64,000 bases of DNA, taken from Streptomyces sp. A0958. GTDB lineage: Bacteria > Actinomycetota > Actinomycetes > Streptomycetales > Streptomycetaceae. The stretch covers positions 186,001-250,000 of the forward strand of contig NZ_SSBK01000006.1 of the NCBI RefSeq assembly GCF_004795035.1, given 5' to 3'. Under the pieces are notes generated by a model. That model was given only the letters and a program-made list of their open reading frames with translations, was not told the DNA's origin and did no database searches. Positions 52,566 to 61,126 of the stretch are shown one piece after another. The position numbers were made by a program, and so were the translations under genes. The first letter of the stretch is position 1, and each line of letters opens with the position of its first letter.

Positions 52566-53090
52566 TCAGCTGAGCGGCAGCAGCATGATGATGTCGTCGC
52601 GGTCGTCGCCGTCGGCCACCCGGATCGCCCCCGGCACCCGCCCGACCTCCTTGTATCCGCAGGCCGTGTAGAAGCGGTCGGCGCCCGTGCCGCCCCGGCA
52701 GGTGAGCCGGATGGCCTCGATGCCGTCGGTCGCGCGGGCCGCGTCGGCGGCGGCCGCCATCAGGTCGCGACCGTATCCGCGGCCCTGGTGGCGGGGGTGG
52801 ACCATCACGGTGTAGGCCCACAGCCAGTGCGTCATCAGCCGGTGCGTGTTGCGCGCGAGGAAGGCGGTGGCGGCGATCGTGCCGTCCTCGTCGTAGCCGA
52901 CGAGGAGCCGGGTGCGGCCCTCGGCCATGGCGACCAGGTGCTTGACCAGCTCGGGCCGGACGTCCTCGGCCGTCACGGGCGGTACAAAGCCCACGGCGCC
53001 GCCCGCGTTGGACACGTCGGCCCACAGCGCGGCTATGCCGTCGCGCACGGACCGGTCGAACTTCGGGTCCACCTCGAATGTAAGCGCCAT
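52566..53090 (-). CDS. GNAT-family N-acetyltransferase
   Basis: A 174-residue acetyltransferase. The acetyl-CoA loop is VHPRHQGRGYGRDLM (R/Q-x-x-G-x-G/A), with the following helix and the RFYTACGYKEVGRVPG strand pair. The acceptor is unknown. It is a single gene with its own start at 53090. Confidence 0.88.
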   Translation of the reverse strand: MALTFEVDPKFDRSVRDGIAALWADVSNAGGAVGFVPPVTAEDVRPELVKHLVAMAEGRTRLLVGYDEDGTIAATAFLARNTHRLMTHWLWAYTVMVHPRHQGRGYGRDLMAAAADAARATDGIEAIRLTCRGGTGADRFYTACGYKEVGRVPGAIRVADGDDRDDIIMLLPLS

Positions 53091-53139
53091 AGAGGCAGAT
53101 TAGCCATTACGCCCCCTTCGACTCAACCAGGGTCCGGAA

Positions 53140-53190
53140 CGCGAGAAAGCCCTGCGGACGCGAGAAAAGTCCTGCGGGCGCGAGAAAGCT
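53140..53190. repeat. Three imperfect 20-bp repeats
   Basis: The segments beginning ACGCGAGAAAGCCC, ACGCGAGAAAAGTCC and GCGCGAGAAAGCTCC follow each other directly. The third leads into the terminator at 53185-53217. A similar ACGCGAGAAACCCC occurs at 52083-52096 before another terminator. Confidence 0.6.
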
Positions 53191-53217
53191 CCGGCCGGGG
53201 ACGGTGGCCGGAGCTTT
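53185..53217 (-). terminator. Terminator of mqnE
   Basis: AAAGCTCCGGCC (53185-53196) pairs perfectly with GGCCGGAGCTTT (53206-53217) around a 9-nt loop. It lies 38 bp beyond the mqnE stop and is the strongest hairpin in this part of the window. Confidence 0.8.
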
Positions 53218-53254
53218 CGTACGTGCAGCGCCGCGAGCGCGACGGCGCCGGGGG

Positions 53255-54433
53255 TCAGACCCGCATCGGCTGCGGCGACTCGCGCCGCTCCGCGTCCGGG
53301 CCCGGGTACTCGCGGATGATCTCGTACCGGGTGTTGCGCTCGACGGGCCGGAAGCCGGCGTCGCGGATCAGGTCGAGCAGATCCTCGCGGCCGAGCTTGT
53401 TCGGCGTGCCGTAGTTGTCCGCGTCGTGCGTGATCTTGTACTCGACGACCGAGCCGTCCATGTCGTCCGCACCGTGCTGCAACGCGAGCTGGGCGGTCTG
53501 CACGCCGTGCATCACCCAGAACACCTTGACGTGCGGCACGTTGTCGAACAGCAGCCGGGAGACCGCGAAGGTCTTCAGCGCCTCGGCACCGGTCGCCATC
53601 GTCGTCCGCGCCTGGAGCTTGTTGCGGATCTTGCCGTCCTTCATGTCCACGAAGTCGTGCTGGTAGCGCAGCGGGATGAAGACCTGGAAGCCGCCGGTCT
53701 CGTCCTGGAGCTCCCGCAGCCGCAGCACGTGGTCGACGCGGTGCCGGGGCTCCTCGATGTGCCCGTACAGCATGGTCGCCGGGGTCTTGAGCCCCTTCTC
53801 GTGGGCGAGCCGGTGGATGCGCGACCAGTCCTCCCAGTGCGTGCGGTGGTCCACGATGTGCTGGCGGACCTCCCAGTCGAAGATCTCCGCACCGCCGCCG
53901 GTCAGCGACTCCAGACCGGCTTCGATCAGCTCGTCCAGGATCTCCGACGCGGACAGCTTGGAGATCGTCTCGAAGTGGTGGATCTCGGTGGCCGTGAACG
54001 CCTTGAGGGAGACCTGCGGCAGCGCTTCCTTCAGCGCGCTCAGCGAGCGCGGGTAGTAGCGCCACGGCAGGGAGGGGTGCAGCCCGTTGACGATGTGCAG
54101 CTCGGTGAGGTTCTCGCCCTCCATCGCCTTGGCGAGCTTCACCGCCTCCTCGATGCGCATCGTGTACGCGTCCTTCTCCCCCGGCTTTCGCTGGAAGGAG
54201 CAGTACGCGCAGGAGGCGGTGCACACGTTGGTCATGTTGAGGTGCCGGTTGACGTTGAAGTGGACGACGTCGCCGTTCTTGCGCGTACGCACCTCATGGG
54301 CCAGACCGCCGAGCCACGCCAGGTCGTCGGACTCGTAGAGCGCGATCCCGTCCTCGCGGGTCAGCCGCTCACCGGCCCGGACCTTCTGCTCCAGCTCGCG
54401 CTTGAGTCCCGCGTCCACTAGGGCGCCTCCCAT
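53255..54433 (-). CDS. mqnE: Aminofutalosine synthase MqnE
   Basis: A 392-residue radical SAM enzyme of the futalosine menaquinone route, joining an adenosyl radical to carboxyvinyl-oxybenzoate. The cluster motif is CTASCAYC in NMTNVCTASCAYCSFQRK; FNVNRHLN and HIVNGLHPSLPW are further family marks. It was chosen over MqnC because of VHFNVNRHLNMTN and the HDADNYGTPN C-terminal element. It lies near UbiX-, UbiA- and UbiD-like genes of the same route. Confidence 0.9.
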   Translation of the reverse strand: MGGALVDAGLKRELEQKVRAGERLTREDGIALYESDDLAWLGGLAHEVRTRKNGDVVHFNVNRHLNMTNVCTASCAYCSFQRKPGEKDAYTMRIEEAVKLAKAMEGENLTELHIVNGLHPSLPWRYYPRSLSALKEALPQVSLKAFTATEIHHFETISKLSASEILDELIEAGLESLTGGGAEIFDWEVRQHIVDHRTHWEDWSRIHRLAHEKGLKTPATMLYGHIEEPRHRVDHVLRLRELQDETGGFQVFIPLRYQHDFVDMKDGKIRNKLQARTTMATGAEALKTFAVSRLLFDNVPHVKVFWVMHGVQTAQLALQHGADDMDGSVVEYKITHDADNYGTPNKLGREDLLDLIRDAGFRPVERNTRYEIIREYPGPDAERRESPQPMRV

Positions 54434-54493
54434 TTCTCTCCGTAACCGACCCCGCCCACCGTACGCCTAGTGCCCCGACAGGCGAGACACCCC

Positions 54494-54967
54494 CTAGCTC
54501 TGCTCGGGGAGCTCTCCGACCCGGTTCTCCCACTTGGTGGACAGCACGATCGTGGTACGGGTGCGCGAGACGCCCTTGGTGCCGCTGAGCCGGCGGATGG
54601 TCCTCTCCAGGCCGTCCACGTCACCGACGCGCACCTTGAGCATGTAGGAGTCGTCGCCCGCGATGAACCAGGCGTCCTCGATCTCCGCGAGGTCCTTCAG
54701 CCGGCGCGCCACGTCCTCGTGGTCGGCGGCGTCGGACAGCGAGATGCCGATCAGGGCCGTCACGCCGAGCCCGAGCGAGGCCGCGTCCACGGTGGCGCGG
54801 TAGCCGGTGATGACACCGGCCGATTCCAGCCGGTTGATGCGGTCGGTGACGCTGGGCCCGGAGAGCCCCACGAGCCGTCCGAGCTCGGCGTACGAGGCCC
54901 TGCCGTTCTCCCGGAGGGCCTGGATGAGCTGCCTGTCCACCGCGTCCATGTGACTGAAACCTTCCAT
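54494..54967 (-). CDS. Lrp/AsnC-family regulator
   Basis: A 157-residue regulator: helix-turn-helix (DRQLIQALRENGRASYAELGRLVGLSGPSVTDRI) and RAM ligand-binding domain (GVTALIGISLSD, AWFIAGDDSYMLKVRV). An ATG six codons in (MDAVDRQ) is an alternative start. It sits in the menaquinone gene group. An inverted repeat TCTACGTGTAGA at 54987-54998 just upstream may be its own site. Confidence 0.9.
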   Translation of the reverse strand: MEGFSHMDAVDRQLIQALRENGRASYAELGRLVGLSGPSVTDRINRLESAGVITGYRATVDAASLGLGVTALIGISLSDAADHEDVARRLKDLAEIEDAWFIAGDDSYMLKVRVGDVDGLERTIRRLSGTKGVSRTRTTIVLSTKWENRVGELPEQS

Positions 54968-54986
54968 TGTTCAGCAGTATCGCAAG

Positions 54987-55028
54987 TCTACGTGTAGAAT
55001 CTAAGGCGTGCAGGCATTGAGGCCTGCA
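54987..55028. promoter_or_regulatory. Lrp upstream inverted repeat and small hairpin
   Basis: TCTACGTGTAGA (54987-54998, arms TCTAC/GTAGA) lies 20 bp upstream of the Lrp gene start. TGCAGGC (55009-55015) and GCCTGCA (55022-55028) form a 7-bp hairpin next to it. The surrounding 54968-55081 is A/T-rich and must hold promoters for both divergent genes. Confidence 0.5.
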
Positions 55029-55081
55029 AATCTTCTCGCTTAATCAAAAAACGCTTTCGAATCTTCAGGAGTGATAGCACC

Positions 55082-55216
55082 GTGTACACGATCGAGATGG
55101 CCTACGCCCGGATGCGCGAGCTGCAGGACCTGGCCAACCGCTCGCGTGCCCACCAGCCCGCCGCCGCCCTCCGGGTCGACCGGACCCGCGGCCCGCGCGC
55201 CCCCAAGAAGCGCTGA
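55082..55216 (+). CDS. 44-residue small protein
   Basis: GTG 55082 to TGA 55216 encodes 44 residues, beginning VYTIEMAYARMRELQDLANR and ending in a basic Arg/Pro-rich tail (RTRGPRAPKKR). AGGAG lies 11 nt upstream. The third-position G/C bias fits coding. The N-terminal helix (MRELQDLAN) with a basic tail is seen in other small Streptomyces proteins. It is divergent from the Lrp gene and ends 10 bp from the convergent ubiX. Confidence 0.6.
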   Translation: MYTIEMAYARMRELQDLANRSRAHQPAAALRVDRTRGPRAPKKR

Positions 55217-55226
55217 CCCCGCCGGA

Positions 55227-55922
55227 TCAGCCCCCGGAGCCACCCTCGGAGCCACCCCCCAGCTCCCCCTCCCAGCGGCGGTACAGCCGGTGCGGCACCC
55301 CCGCCGCGTCCAGCACCCGCCCCGCGACGAAGTCCACCAGGTCCTGGATGTGCGTCGCCCCCGCGTAGAACCCCGGAGAGGCGGGCAGCACGACCGCGCC
55401 CGCCTCGTCCAGGGCCACCAGATGCTTCAGCGTCTGCCCGTTCAACGGCGTCTCGCGGACCGCCACGACCAGCTTCCGCCGCTCCTTGAGCGTCACGCTC
55501 GCGGCCCGCTGCAACAGATCCTTCGAGAGCCCGAGCGCCACCCCCGCCACACACGCCGTCGACGCCGGGACGATCAGCATCCCCCTGGCGGGGTACGACC
55601 CCGAGGACGGCCCCGCGGCCAGATCACCGGCCGCCCAGTGCCGTACGCCGGACACGTCCACGCCGAAGGTGTCCGGCTTCCCGTCCGCCCCCCGCGCCAG
55701 CCAGCCGGCCAGGTCCTCGCGCCAGTGCGCGTCGCGGAAGGCGATCCCGGTCTCGTCCAGCAGGGTCAGCCGCGAGGCCCGGCTCACGACCAGATCGACG
55801 CTCTCCCCCGCCGCCAGCAGCCCACGCAGCACCGCGGCGGCGAATGGGGTGCCCGAAGCGCCGGAAACCCCGACAATCCAAGGCATTCGCTGCTGCTGAC
55901 TTACTGAAGTCCGGGAATCCAC
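55227..55922 (-). CDS. ubiX: UbiX-like flavin prenyltransferase
   Basis: A 231-residue enzyme making prenylated FMN for UbiD-type decarboxylases. Motifs are VGVSGASGTPFAAAV (phosphate loop), VVAVRETPLNG and LPASPGFYAGA. A start at the internal ATG (MPWIVGVSGASG, 55886) is possible. The UbiD-like partner is encoded 1.6 kb away in the same group. Confidence 0.9.
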   Translation of the reverse strand: MDSRTSVSQQQRMPWIVGVSGASGTPFAAAVLRGLLAAGESVDLVVSRASRLTLLDETGIAFRDAHWREDLAGWLARGADGKPDTFGVDVSGVRHWAAGDLAAGPSSGSYPARGMLIVPASTACVAGVALGLSKDLLQRAASVTLKERRKLVVAVRETPLNGQTLKHLVALDEAGAVVLPASPGFYAGATHIQDLVDFVAGRVLDAAGVPHRLYRRWEGELGGGSEGGSGG

Positions 55923-56005
55923 CCCCCGAGCCTATCCGGCGCACGGCACCCGGAACTGTCCGAGGGGGCTGGTACGTTCCGACGGGTGAAGGGGGGTGCC
56001 GTGCC

Positions 56006-56596
56006 ATGAACGACGTACGTATGAGGACCGGCGACCGGGCTCTCATGGCCGGAGTGGTCATGCTGGGGTGGGTCGGGCTGCTCTGGGCCCTGGAGGCCAT
56101 CGACCTCGCGACCGGCCACGGCCTGGACGACCACGGCATCAGCCCCCGCGAGCCCGGCGAACTGCTCGACATCGTCCCCGCCGCCTTCCTCCACGACGGC
56201 TGGGCCCACGTCGCGTCGAACAGCGTCCCCCTGCTGGTCCTGGGCTTCATAGCCGCGCTGGGCGGCCTGCGCCGCTTCGCCGGAGTGGTGCTCACCGTGA
56301 TCCTGATCGGGGGCCTCGGCGTCTGGCTCATCGCCCCCGCGGGCACCGTCACGCTCGGCGCGTCGGGCGTGGTCTTCGGCCTCTTCGGCTACCTGCTGGT
56401 CCGCGGCTTCGTGGACCGCCGCCCGCTCGACGTGGTCGTCGGCCTGGTCGTCGCCGCGGTGTACGGCTCACTGCTCCAGGGCGTCCTGCCCACCGACCCG
56501 GGCGTCAGCTGGCAGAGCCACCTCTTCGGGCTGATAGCCGGGGTGGTGGCGGCCTTCACGCTGCGCCGCTCCACCCCCCGCCCGCTCACACCGTGA
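56006..56596 (+). CDS. Rhomboid-family intramembrane serine protease
   Basis: A 196-residue six-helix membrane protease. The catalytic serine is in TLGASGVVFGLFGYL (GxSG) and the histidine in WQSHLFGLIAGVV; HVASNSVPLL carries the HxxxN loop-helix marks. ATG 56006 has AAGGGGGG upstream. Its end overlaps the convergent mqnP gene by 11 bp. Confidence 0.88.
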   Translation: MNDVRMRTGDRALMAGVVMLGWVGLLWALEAIDLATGHGLDDHGISPREPGELLDIVPAAFLHDGWAHVASNSVPLLVLGFIAALGGLRRFAGVVLTVILIGGLGVWLIAPAGTVTLGASGVVFGLFGYLLVRGFVDRRPLDVVVGLVVAAVYGSLLQGVLPTDPGVSWQSHLFGLIAGVVAAFTLRRSTPRPLTP

Positions 56597-57503
56597 GCCC
56601 GCGCGCCACCAGGTCCAGCAGCGCGCACACGAACAGCGCTATGCCGATGAAGCCGTTCACCGAGAAGAACGCCCGGTTCAGCCGGGACAGGTCGTGCGGC
56701 CGCACCACCCGGTGCTCGTACACGAAGGCCACCGCGACGATCACCATGCCGGCCCAGTAGAAGGCCCCCGCGTCCGTCGCCAGACCGAACCAGACCAGCA
56801 GGCCCGTCGTCACCACGTGGCAGACCCGCGCCCCCCACAGCGCGGCCGGGATACCGAAGCGCGCCGGGAAGGACAGCACCCCGTGCGCCCGGTCGGCCCG
56901 CACGTCCTGGCAGGCGAAGATCAGGTCGAACCCGCCGATCCAGATCCCGACCGCGAGACCCAGGATCACCGCGTCCCACGACCAGCTGCCCGTCACCGCC
57001 AGCCAGGCACCGATGGGCCCGATGGCCTGGGCGAGCCCCAGGATCGCGTGCGGGAAGTTCGTGAACCGCTTGCCGTACGGGTAGACCACCATCGGGATCA
57101 CGGCGACCGGCGCCAGCGCCAGACACAGCAGGTTCAGCAGGGCCGCGGCCCCGAGGAACACGACGACGGCGACGAGCGCGCCCGTCCACGCCGACTTCAC
57201 CGACACCGCACCGGTCACCAGCTCACGGGTCGCGGTACGCGGGTTACGGGCGTCGATCTCGCGGTCGATGATCCGGTTCGCGGCCATCGCGAACGTCCGC
57301 AGCCCGACCATCGCGAGCGTGACGAGCAGCAGCCTGCCCCAGTGGATGTTCTCGTCCATCCGGAACATCGCGGTCAGGGCGGCGATGTAGGCGAAGGGCA
57401 GCGCGAAGACCGAGTGCTCGATCATCACGAGCCGCAGAAAGGCTCTGACCTTGCTGTTCGGTTGCGCGGGCCCGGAGCCCAGAGTCGCTTCGGCGGCGCT
57501 CAC
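56586..57503 (-). CDS. mqnP: MqnP, UbiA-family prenyltransferase
   Basis: A 305-residue membrane prenyltransferase attaching the polyprenyl tail in the futalosine route. The aspartate-rich sites are NRIIDREIDARN and DVRADRAHG, with about eight membrane helices. GTG 57503 overlaps the decarboxylase stop by 4 bases, showing coupling to that gene. Confidence 0.9.
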   Translation of the reverse strand: MSAAEATLGSGPAQPNSKVRAFLRLVMIEHSVFALPFAYIAALTAMFRMDENIHWGRLLLVTLAMVGLRTFAMAANRIIDREIDARNPRTATRELVTGAVSVKSAWTGALVAVVVFLGAAALLNLLCLALAPVAVIPMVVYPYGKRFTNFPHAILGLAQAIGPIGAWLAVTGSWSWDAVILGLAVGIWIGGFDLIFACQDVRADRAHGVLSFPARFGIPAALWGARVCHVVTTGLLVWFGLATDAGAFYWAGMVIVAVAFVYEHRVVRPHDLSRLNRAFFSVNGFIGIALFVCALLDLVARGLTV

Positions 57504-58957
57504 AGTCCGTACTCCTTCCAGCGTCGCGTGACCCGTTCGGCCGTCTCCGGGTCCGACTCGACCATGTCCGGCCAGCCCCCGTCCCGGGTGTAGCCCTCCT
57601 CGGGCCACTTCTTCGTCGCGTCGATGCCCGCCTTGCCGCCCCAGAACTGCTGGTACGAGGCGTGGTCGAGGTGGTCGACCGGGCCCTCGGAGACCGTCAG
57701 GTCGCGCGCGTAGTCCGTGTTGCCGAGCGCCCGCCAGGACACCTCGTGCAGGTCGTGGACGTCGCAGTCGGAGTCCACGACGACGATCAGCTTGGTCAGC
57801 GACATCATGTGCGCACCCCAGATGGCGCTCATCACCTTCTGGGCGTGCTTCGGGTACTTCTTGTCGATCGAGACGATCGCGCAGTTGTGGAAACCGCCGG
57901 ACTCCGGCAGGTGGTAGTCCACGATGTCCGGCACGATGATCTTCAGCAGCGGCAGGAAGAACCGCTCGGTGGCCCGCCCCAGCGGCCCGTCCTCGGTCGG
58001 CGGCCGGCCGACCACGATCGACTGGAGCAGCGGCCGCTTGCGCATGGTCACGCAGTCGATCGTCAGTGCGGGGAACGGTTCCTGCGGGGTGTAGAACCCG
58101 GTGTGGTCGCCGAACGGCCCCTCGGGCAGCGTCTTGCCGGGCTCCAGCCACCCTTCGATGACGACCTCGGCGTTGGCCGGGACCTGGAGCGGCACGGTCT
58201 TGCAGTCGACCATCTCGATGCGCTTGCCCTGGATGAACCCGGCGAACAGGTACTCGTCGATGTCCCCGGGCAGCGGCGCGGTGGAGGCGTACGTGACGGC
58301 GGGCGGCGCGCCGAACGCGATGGCGACCGGCAGCCGCTCCCCGCGCCGGGCGGCGACCTGGTAGTGGTTGCGGCTGTCCTTGTGGATCTGCCAGTGCATG
58401 CCGATGGTGCGCCGGTCGTGGCGCTGGAGCCGGTAGAGCCCGAGGTTGCGGACGCCGGTCTCCGGGTGCTTGGTGTGGGTGAGGCCCAGGTTGAAGAAGG
58501 AGCCGCCGTCCTTGGGCCAGGTGAACAGCGCGGGCAGCAGGTCCAGGTCGACGTCGTCCCCGGTGAGGACGACCTCCTGGACGGGCGCGTTCTCGCTCTT
58601 CACCTTCTTCGGCGGTACGTGCACCATCGTGCCGAGCTTCCCGAATGCCTCCCGGACCCCGACGAAGCCGTGCGGCAGCTCGGGCCTGAGCAGCCCGCCG
58701 ATCTTGTCGCTGATCTCGCCGTAGGACTTCAGCCCGAGCGCCTTGAGCAGCCGCTTGTCGGTGCCGAAGACGTTCATTGCCAGGGGCATCGAGGAACCCT
58801 TGACGTTCTCGAAGAGCAGCGCGGGCCCGCCGGCCTTGTTCACCCGGTCGACGATCTCACCGACCTCCAGGTAGGGGTCGACCTCGGCCTTGATGCGCTT
58901 GAGCTCGCCCTCGCGCTCCAGAGCCCGGAGGAGGGATCGAAGATCGTCGTAAGCCAT
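57500..58957 (-). CDS. mqnL: UbiD-like menaquinone biosynthesis decarboxylase
   Basis: A 485-residue UbiD-family enzyme that removes the ring carboxylate using prenyl-FMN. Family marks are the N-terminal LRSLLRALEREGELKRI, HWQIHKDSRNHY and GDHTGFYTP, with RxxxE-type residues in the KRIEMVDCKTVPLQVPANAE region. It is first in the two-gene unit with mqnP. Confidence 0.88.
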   Translation of the reverse strand: MAYDDLRSLLRALEREGELKRIKAEVDPYLEVGEIVDRVNKAGGPALLFENVKGSSMPLAMNVFGTDKRLLKALGLKSYGEISDKIGGLLRPELPHGFVGVREAFGKLGTMVHVPPKKVKSENAPVQEVVLTGDDVDLDLLPALFTWPKDGGSFFNLGLTHTKHPETGVRNLGLYRLQRHDRRTIGMHWQIHKDSRNHYQVAARRGERLPVAIAFGAPPAVTYASTAPLPGDIDEYLFAGFIQGKRIEMVDCKTVPLQVPANAEVVIEGWLEPGKTLPEGPFGDHTGFYTPQEPFPALTIDCVTMRKRPLLQSIVVGRPPTEDGPLGRATERFFLPLLKIIVPDIVDYHLPESGGFHNCAIVSIDKKYPKHAQKVMSAIWGAHMMSLTKLIVVVDSDCDVHDLHEVSWRALGNTDYARDLTVSEGPVDHLDHASYQQFWGGKAGIDATKKWPEEGYTRDGGWPDMVESDPETAERVTRRWKEYGL

Positions 58958-59049
58958 ACGGCCAAGTTTGACATCCTCCCCGGCGGCAGCCGCCAGGGCT
59001 CCCCCGCGTCAGCCCTCCGCCGACGCGGTGGCACGCCGGCGAGCCGACG

Positions 59050-59501
59050 ACCCGGTTGACGTTTCACGGTCCCGGCAGACGCCTGGAGGGCTCCACGTGG
59101 TCCGGCCCGGTGGGCCCGTCGCTGCCGCCGGCATCAACCGCTACGCCTCGATCTTCGAGCACACCGCCCTCGCCCATCTCGACCGTGGCTCACTCCAGCA
59201 GGGCATCGCCGAGATCCCGGACAGCGGATCGCGCGACGGGAAGAAGGGCTTCACCGAAGCCCATTGCCACACCGGTCCGGAACTGGACGCCGAGATGTGC
59301 GAAGCCGGCTTCACCGAGACCCAGGTTCACGGCGTCGAAGGCCCCGCCTGGGCGCTGCTGAAGGCAACCGAGCGCCACACGGGAGACTCCGTTGTCGGAT
59401 CGCGCTCGTTCGCCTCCGCGCCGGCTGCCGCCCGCACGGCCGAACCGTATCCGGACCTGCTCGCCGCCAGCTCCCACCTGCTCGCCGTGGGACGTGAATG
59501 A
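59050..59501 (+). pseudogene. Truncated SAM methyltransferase
   Basis: From about 59092 the frame encodes the C-terminal half of a class I methyltransferase (VRPGGPVAAAGINRYASIFE, MCEAGFTETQVHGVEGPAW, LLAASSHLLAVGRE). The N-terminal SAM-binding domain is absent: upstream DNA up to the UbiD start gives no similarity. The true start cannot be set. It is a relic or the remains of a rearrangement beside the menaquinone genes. Confidence 0.65.
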
Positions 59502-59574
59502 CACCCGCTACTCTGGGCCCGTCACCGGGGCGGGACATTGCCCCGCCAACTCTTCTCGGGGGGATTTCTCCACC

Positions 59575-59973
59575 ATGCTCCGGGCCCTGATCTACCTTCT
59601 GCCGCTGGCGCTGACGATCTTCGCGTTCATCGACTGTCTGAACACCCCGGAGGACGAGGCCAAGCACCTGCCGAAGATCGCCTGGGTCTTCATCATCCTG
59701 CTGTTCTGGATCGTCGGCCCGATCGTGTGGCTGGCCGCGGGCAAGGTGCGCGAGGTGCCCGCCGGGGGCCGTACGCCGTCCGAATGGCACCGCAGCCACC
59801 GCCAGCAGTGGGTGGCGCCGGACGACAACCCGGACTTCCTGAAGTCGCTGAAGGAAGAGAACAAGAAGGACGAGGGGCTTCTCAAGGACTGGGAGGCGGA
59901 CCTGCGCCGCCGCGAGGAGGAGCTCAAGCGCCGCGAGAACGGCCCGGAGGGCTCGACCCCGCCCGCTGGGTGA
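59575..59973 (+). CDS. PLDc_N-domain small membrane protein
   Basis: A 132-residue protein: two membrane helices (LIYLLPLALTIFAFIDCL and IAWVFIILLFWIVGPIVWLAAG) forming the PLDc_N domain, then a hydrophilic tail with a charged coiled coil (LKDWEADLRRREEELKRRE). ATG 59575 is preceded by GGGGGG about 11 nt upstream. PLDc_N proteins without a phospholipase domain are common in actinomycetes; the role is unknown. Confidence 0.85.
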   Translation: MLRALIYLLPLALTIFAFIDCLNTPEDEAKHLPKIAWVFIILLFWIVGPIVWLAAGKVREVPAGGRTPSEWHRSHRQQWVAPDDNPDFLKSLKEENKKDEGLLKDWEADLRRREEELKRRENGPEGSTPPAG

Positions 59974-59986
59974 GCCCGCACGACGC

Positions 59987-60033
59987 ACGACGGCTGCCCG
60001 CCCCCGGTTCTCCGGGTGGCGGGCAGCCGTCGT
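59987..60033. terminator. Bidirectional terminator with 16-bp arms
   Basis: ACGACGGCTGCCCGCC (59987-60002) pairs perfectly with GGCGGGCAGCCGTCGT (60018-60033) around a 15-nt loop, between the convergent PLDc_N and resC genes. Confidence 0.85.
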
Positions 60034-60043
60034 GAAGGGGGTG

Positions 60044-61126
60044 TCAGACGCCGGCGTAGGAGTGCTTGCCGGTGACGAAGATGTTGACGCCGTAGTAGTT
60101 GAACAGCCAGCAGCCGAAGGCGACGAGGGCCAGGTAGGCGGCCTTGCGGCCCTTCCAGCCGGCGGTGGCGCGGGCGTGCAGATAGGCGGCGTACGCGACC
60201 CAGGTGATGAAGGACCAGACCTCCTTGGGGTCCCAGCCCCAGTAGCGGCCCCAGGCGTCGCCCGCCCAGATCGCGCCCGCGATGATCGTGAACGTCCACA
60301 GCGGGAAGACGGCGGCGTTGATCCGGTAGGAGAACTTGTCGAGGGTCGACGCGGCGGGCAGCCGGGAGAGCACGGAGTGCGCGAACGAGCCCGGCTCACC
60401 GCCGTTGGCGATCTTGTTCTCGTAGCTGTCGCGGAAGAGGTAGAGCAGGGTGGCGACCGCGCCGATGTAGAAGACGGCGCCGCAGATGATGGCGGTGGAG
60501 ACGTGAATCCACAGCCAGTACGAGTGCAGCGCGGGCACCAGCTGGTCGCTGGAGGTGTAGAGCACCGTGGTCGCGATGCCGAGGTCCAGCAGGACCGTGG
60601 TGACCAGCAGCAACCCCATCCAGCGGACGTTCTTCTTCAGCACGAGCAGGACGAGGTACGCGCCGACCGCCACCGTGGAGAAGGTGATGGAGAACTCGTA
60701 CATGTTGCCCCAGGGGGCGCGCTGTACGGACATGGCGCGGGCGACGACGCCGCCCGCCTGGACGAGGAACGCCAGCACGGTCAGGGAGACCGCCATCCGC
60801 CCGTAGAGGTCGCCCTTGAAGGTGCCGCCGGCGGCGCCGGGGCCGTCCGGGACGTCGCGCGAACCGGCTGCGGACCGGGTGATGATCTTCGGCCGTTCCA
60901 GTACGGCGGTGGCCCCGCCCTTCTGGGCGACCTCGACCTTCACCGCGGCGGCGGCGGCTTCCTCGGTGGTGAGCGCGGCGGCGGTGCGGCCGACCTTGCT
61001 GCGGCTGCCGAACACCCACTCCGCGATGTGCGCGAAGAAGGCCAGGGTGTAGACGGCCATCGACGAATAGATCAGCACATTGCTGGTGTGCGCCAGGTTC
61101 TCGTTGGTTGCGGCGGCGAGATTCAC
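60044..61126 (-). CDS. resC: ResC/CcsB, heme-handling cytochrome c maturation protein
   Basis: A 360-residue membrane protein of System II. The WWD-type heme motif reads WGRYWGWDPKEVWSF in the C-terminal half, with conserved histidines in flanking helices (HSYWLWIHVSTAI). GTG 61126 overlaps the resB stop by 4 bases. With ResB it carries heme out and attaches it to apocytochrome c. Confidence 0.93.
   Translation of the reverse strand: MNLAAATNENLAHTSNVLIYSSMAVYTLAFFAHIAEWVFGSRSKVGRTAAALTTEEAAAAAVKVEVAQKGGATAVLERPKIITRSAAGSRDVPDGPGAAGGTFKGDLYGRMAVSLTVLAFLVQAGGVVARAMSVQRAPWGNMYEFSITFSTVAVGAYLVLLVLKKNVRWMGLLLVTTVLLDLGIATTVLYTSSDQLVPALHSYWLWIHVSTAIICGAVFYIGAVATLLYLFRDSYENKIANGGEPGSFAHSVLSRLPAASTLDKFSYRINAAVFPLWTFTIIAGAIWAGDAWGRYWGWDPKEVWSFITWVAYAAYLHARATAGWKGRKAAYLALVAFGCWLFNYYGVNIFVTGKHSYAGV

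Noticed and set aside
53255..54433. Identification as MqnC (cyclic dehypoxanthine futalosine synthase)
   Set aside because: The FNVNRHLN start of the core and the HDADNYGTPN element fit MqnE better, as does the neighbourhood of UbiX/UbiA/UbiD-like genes.
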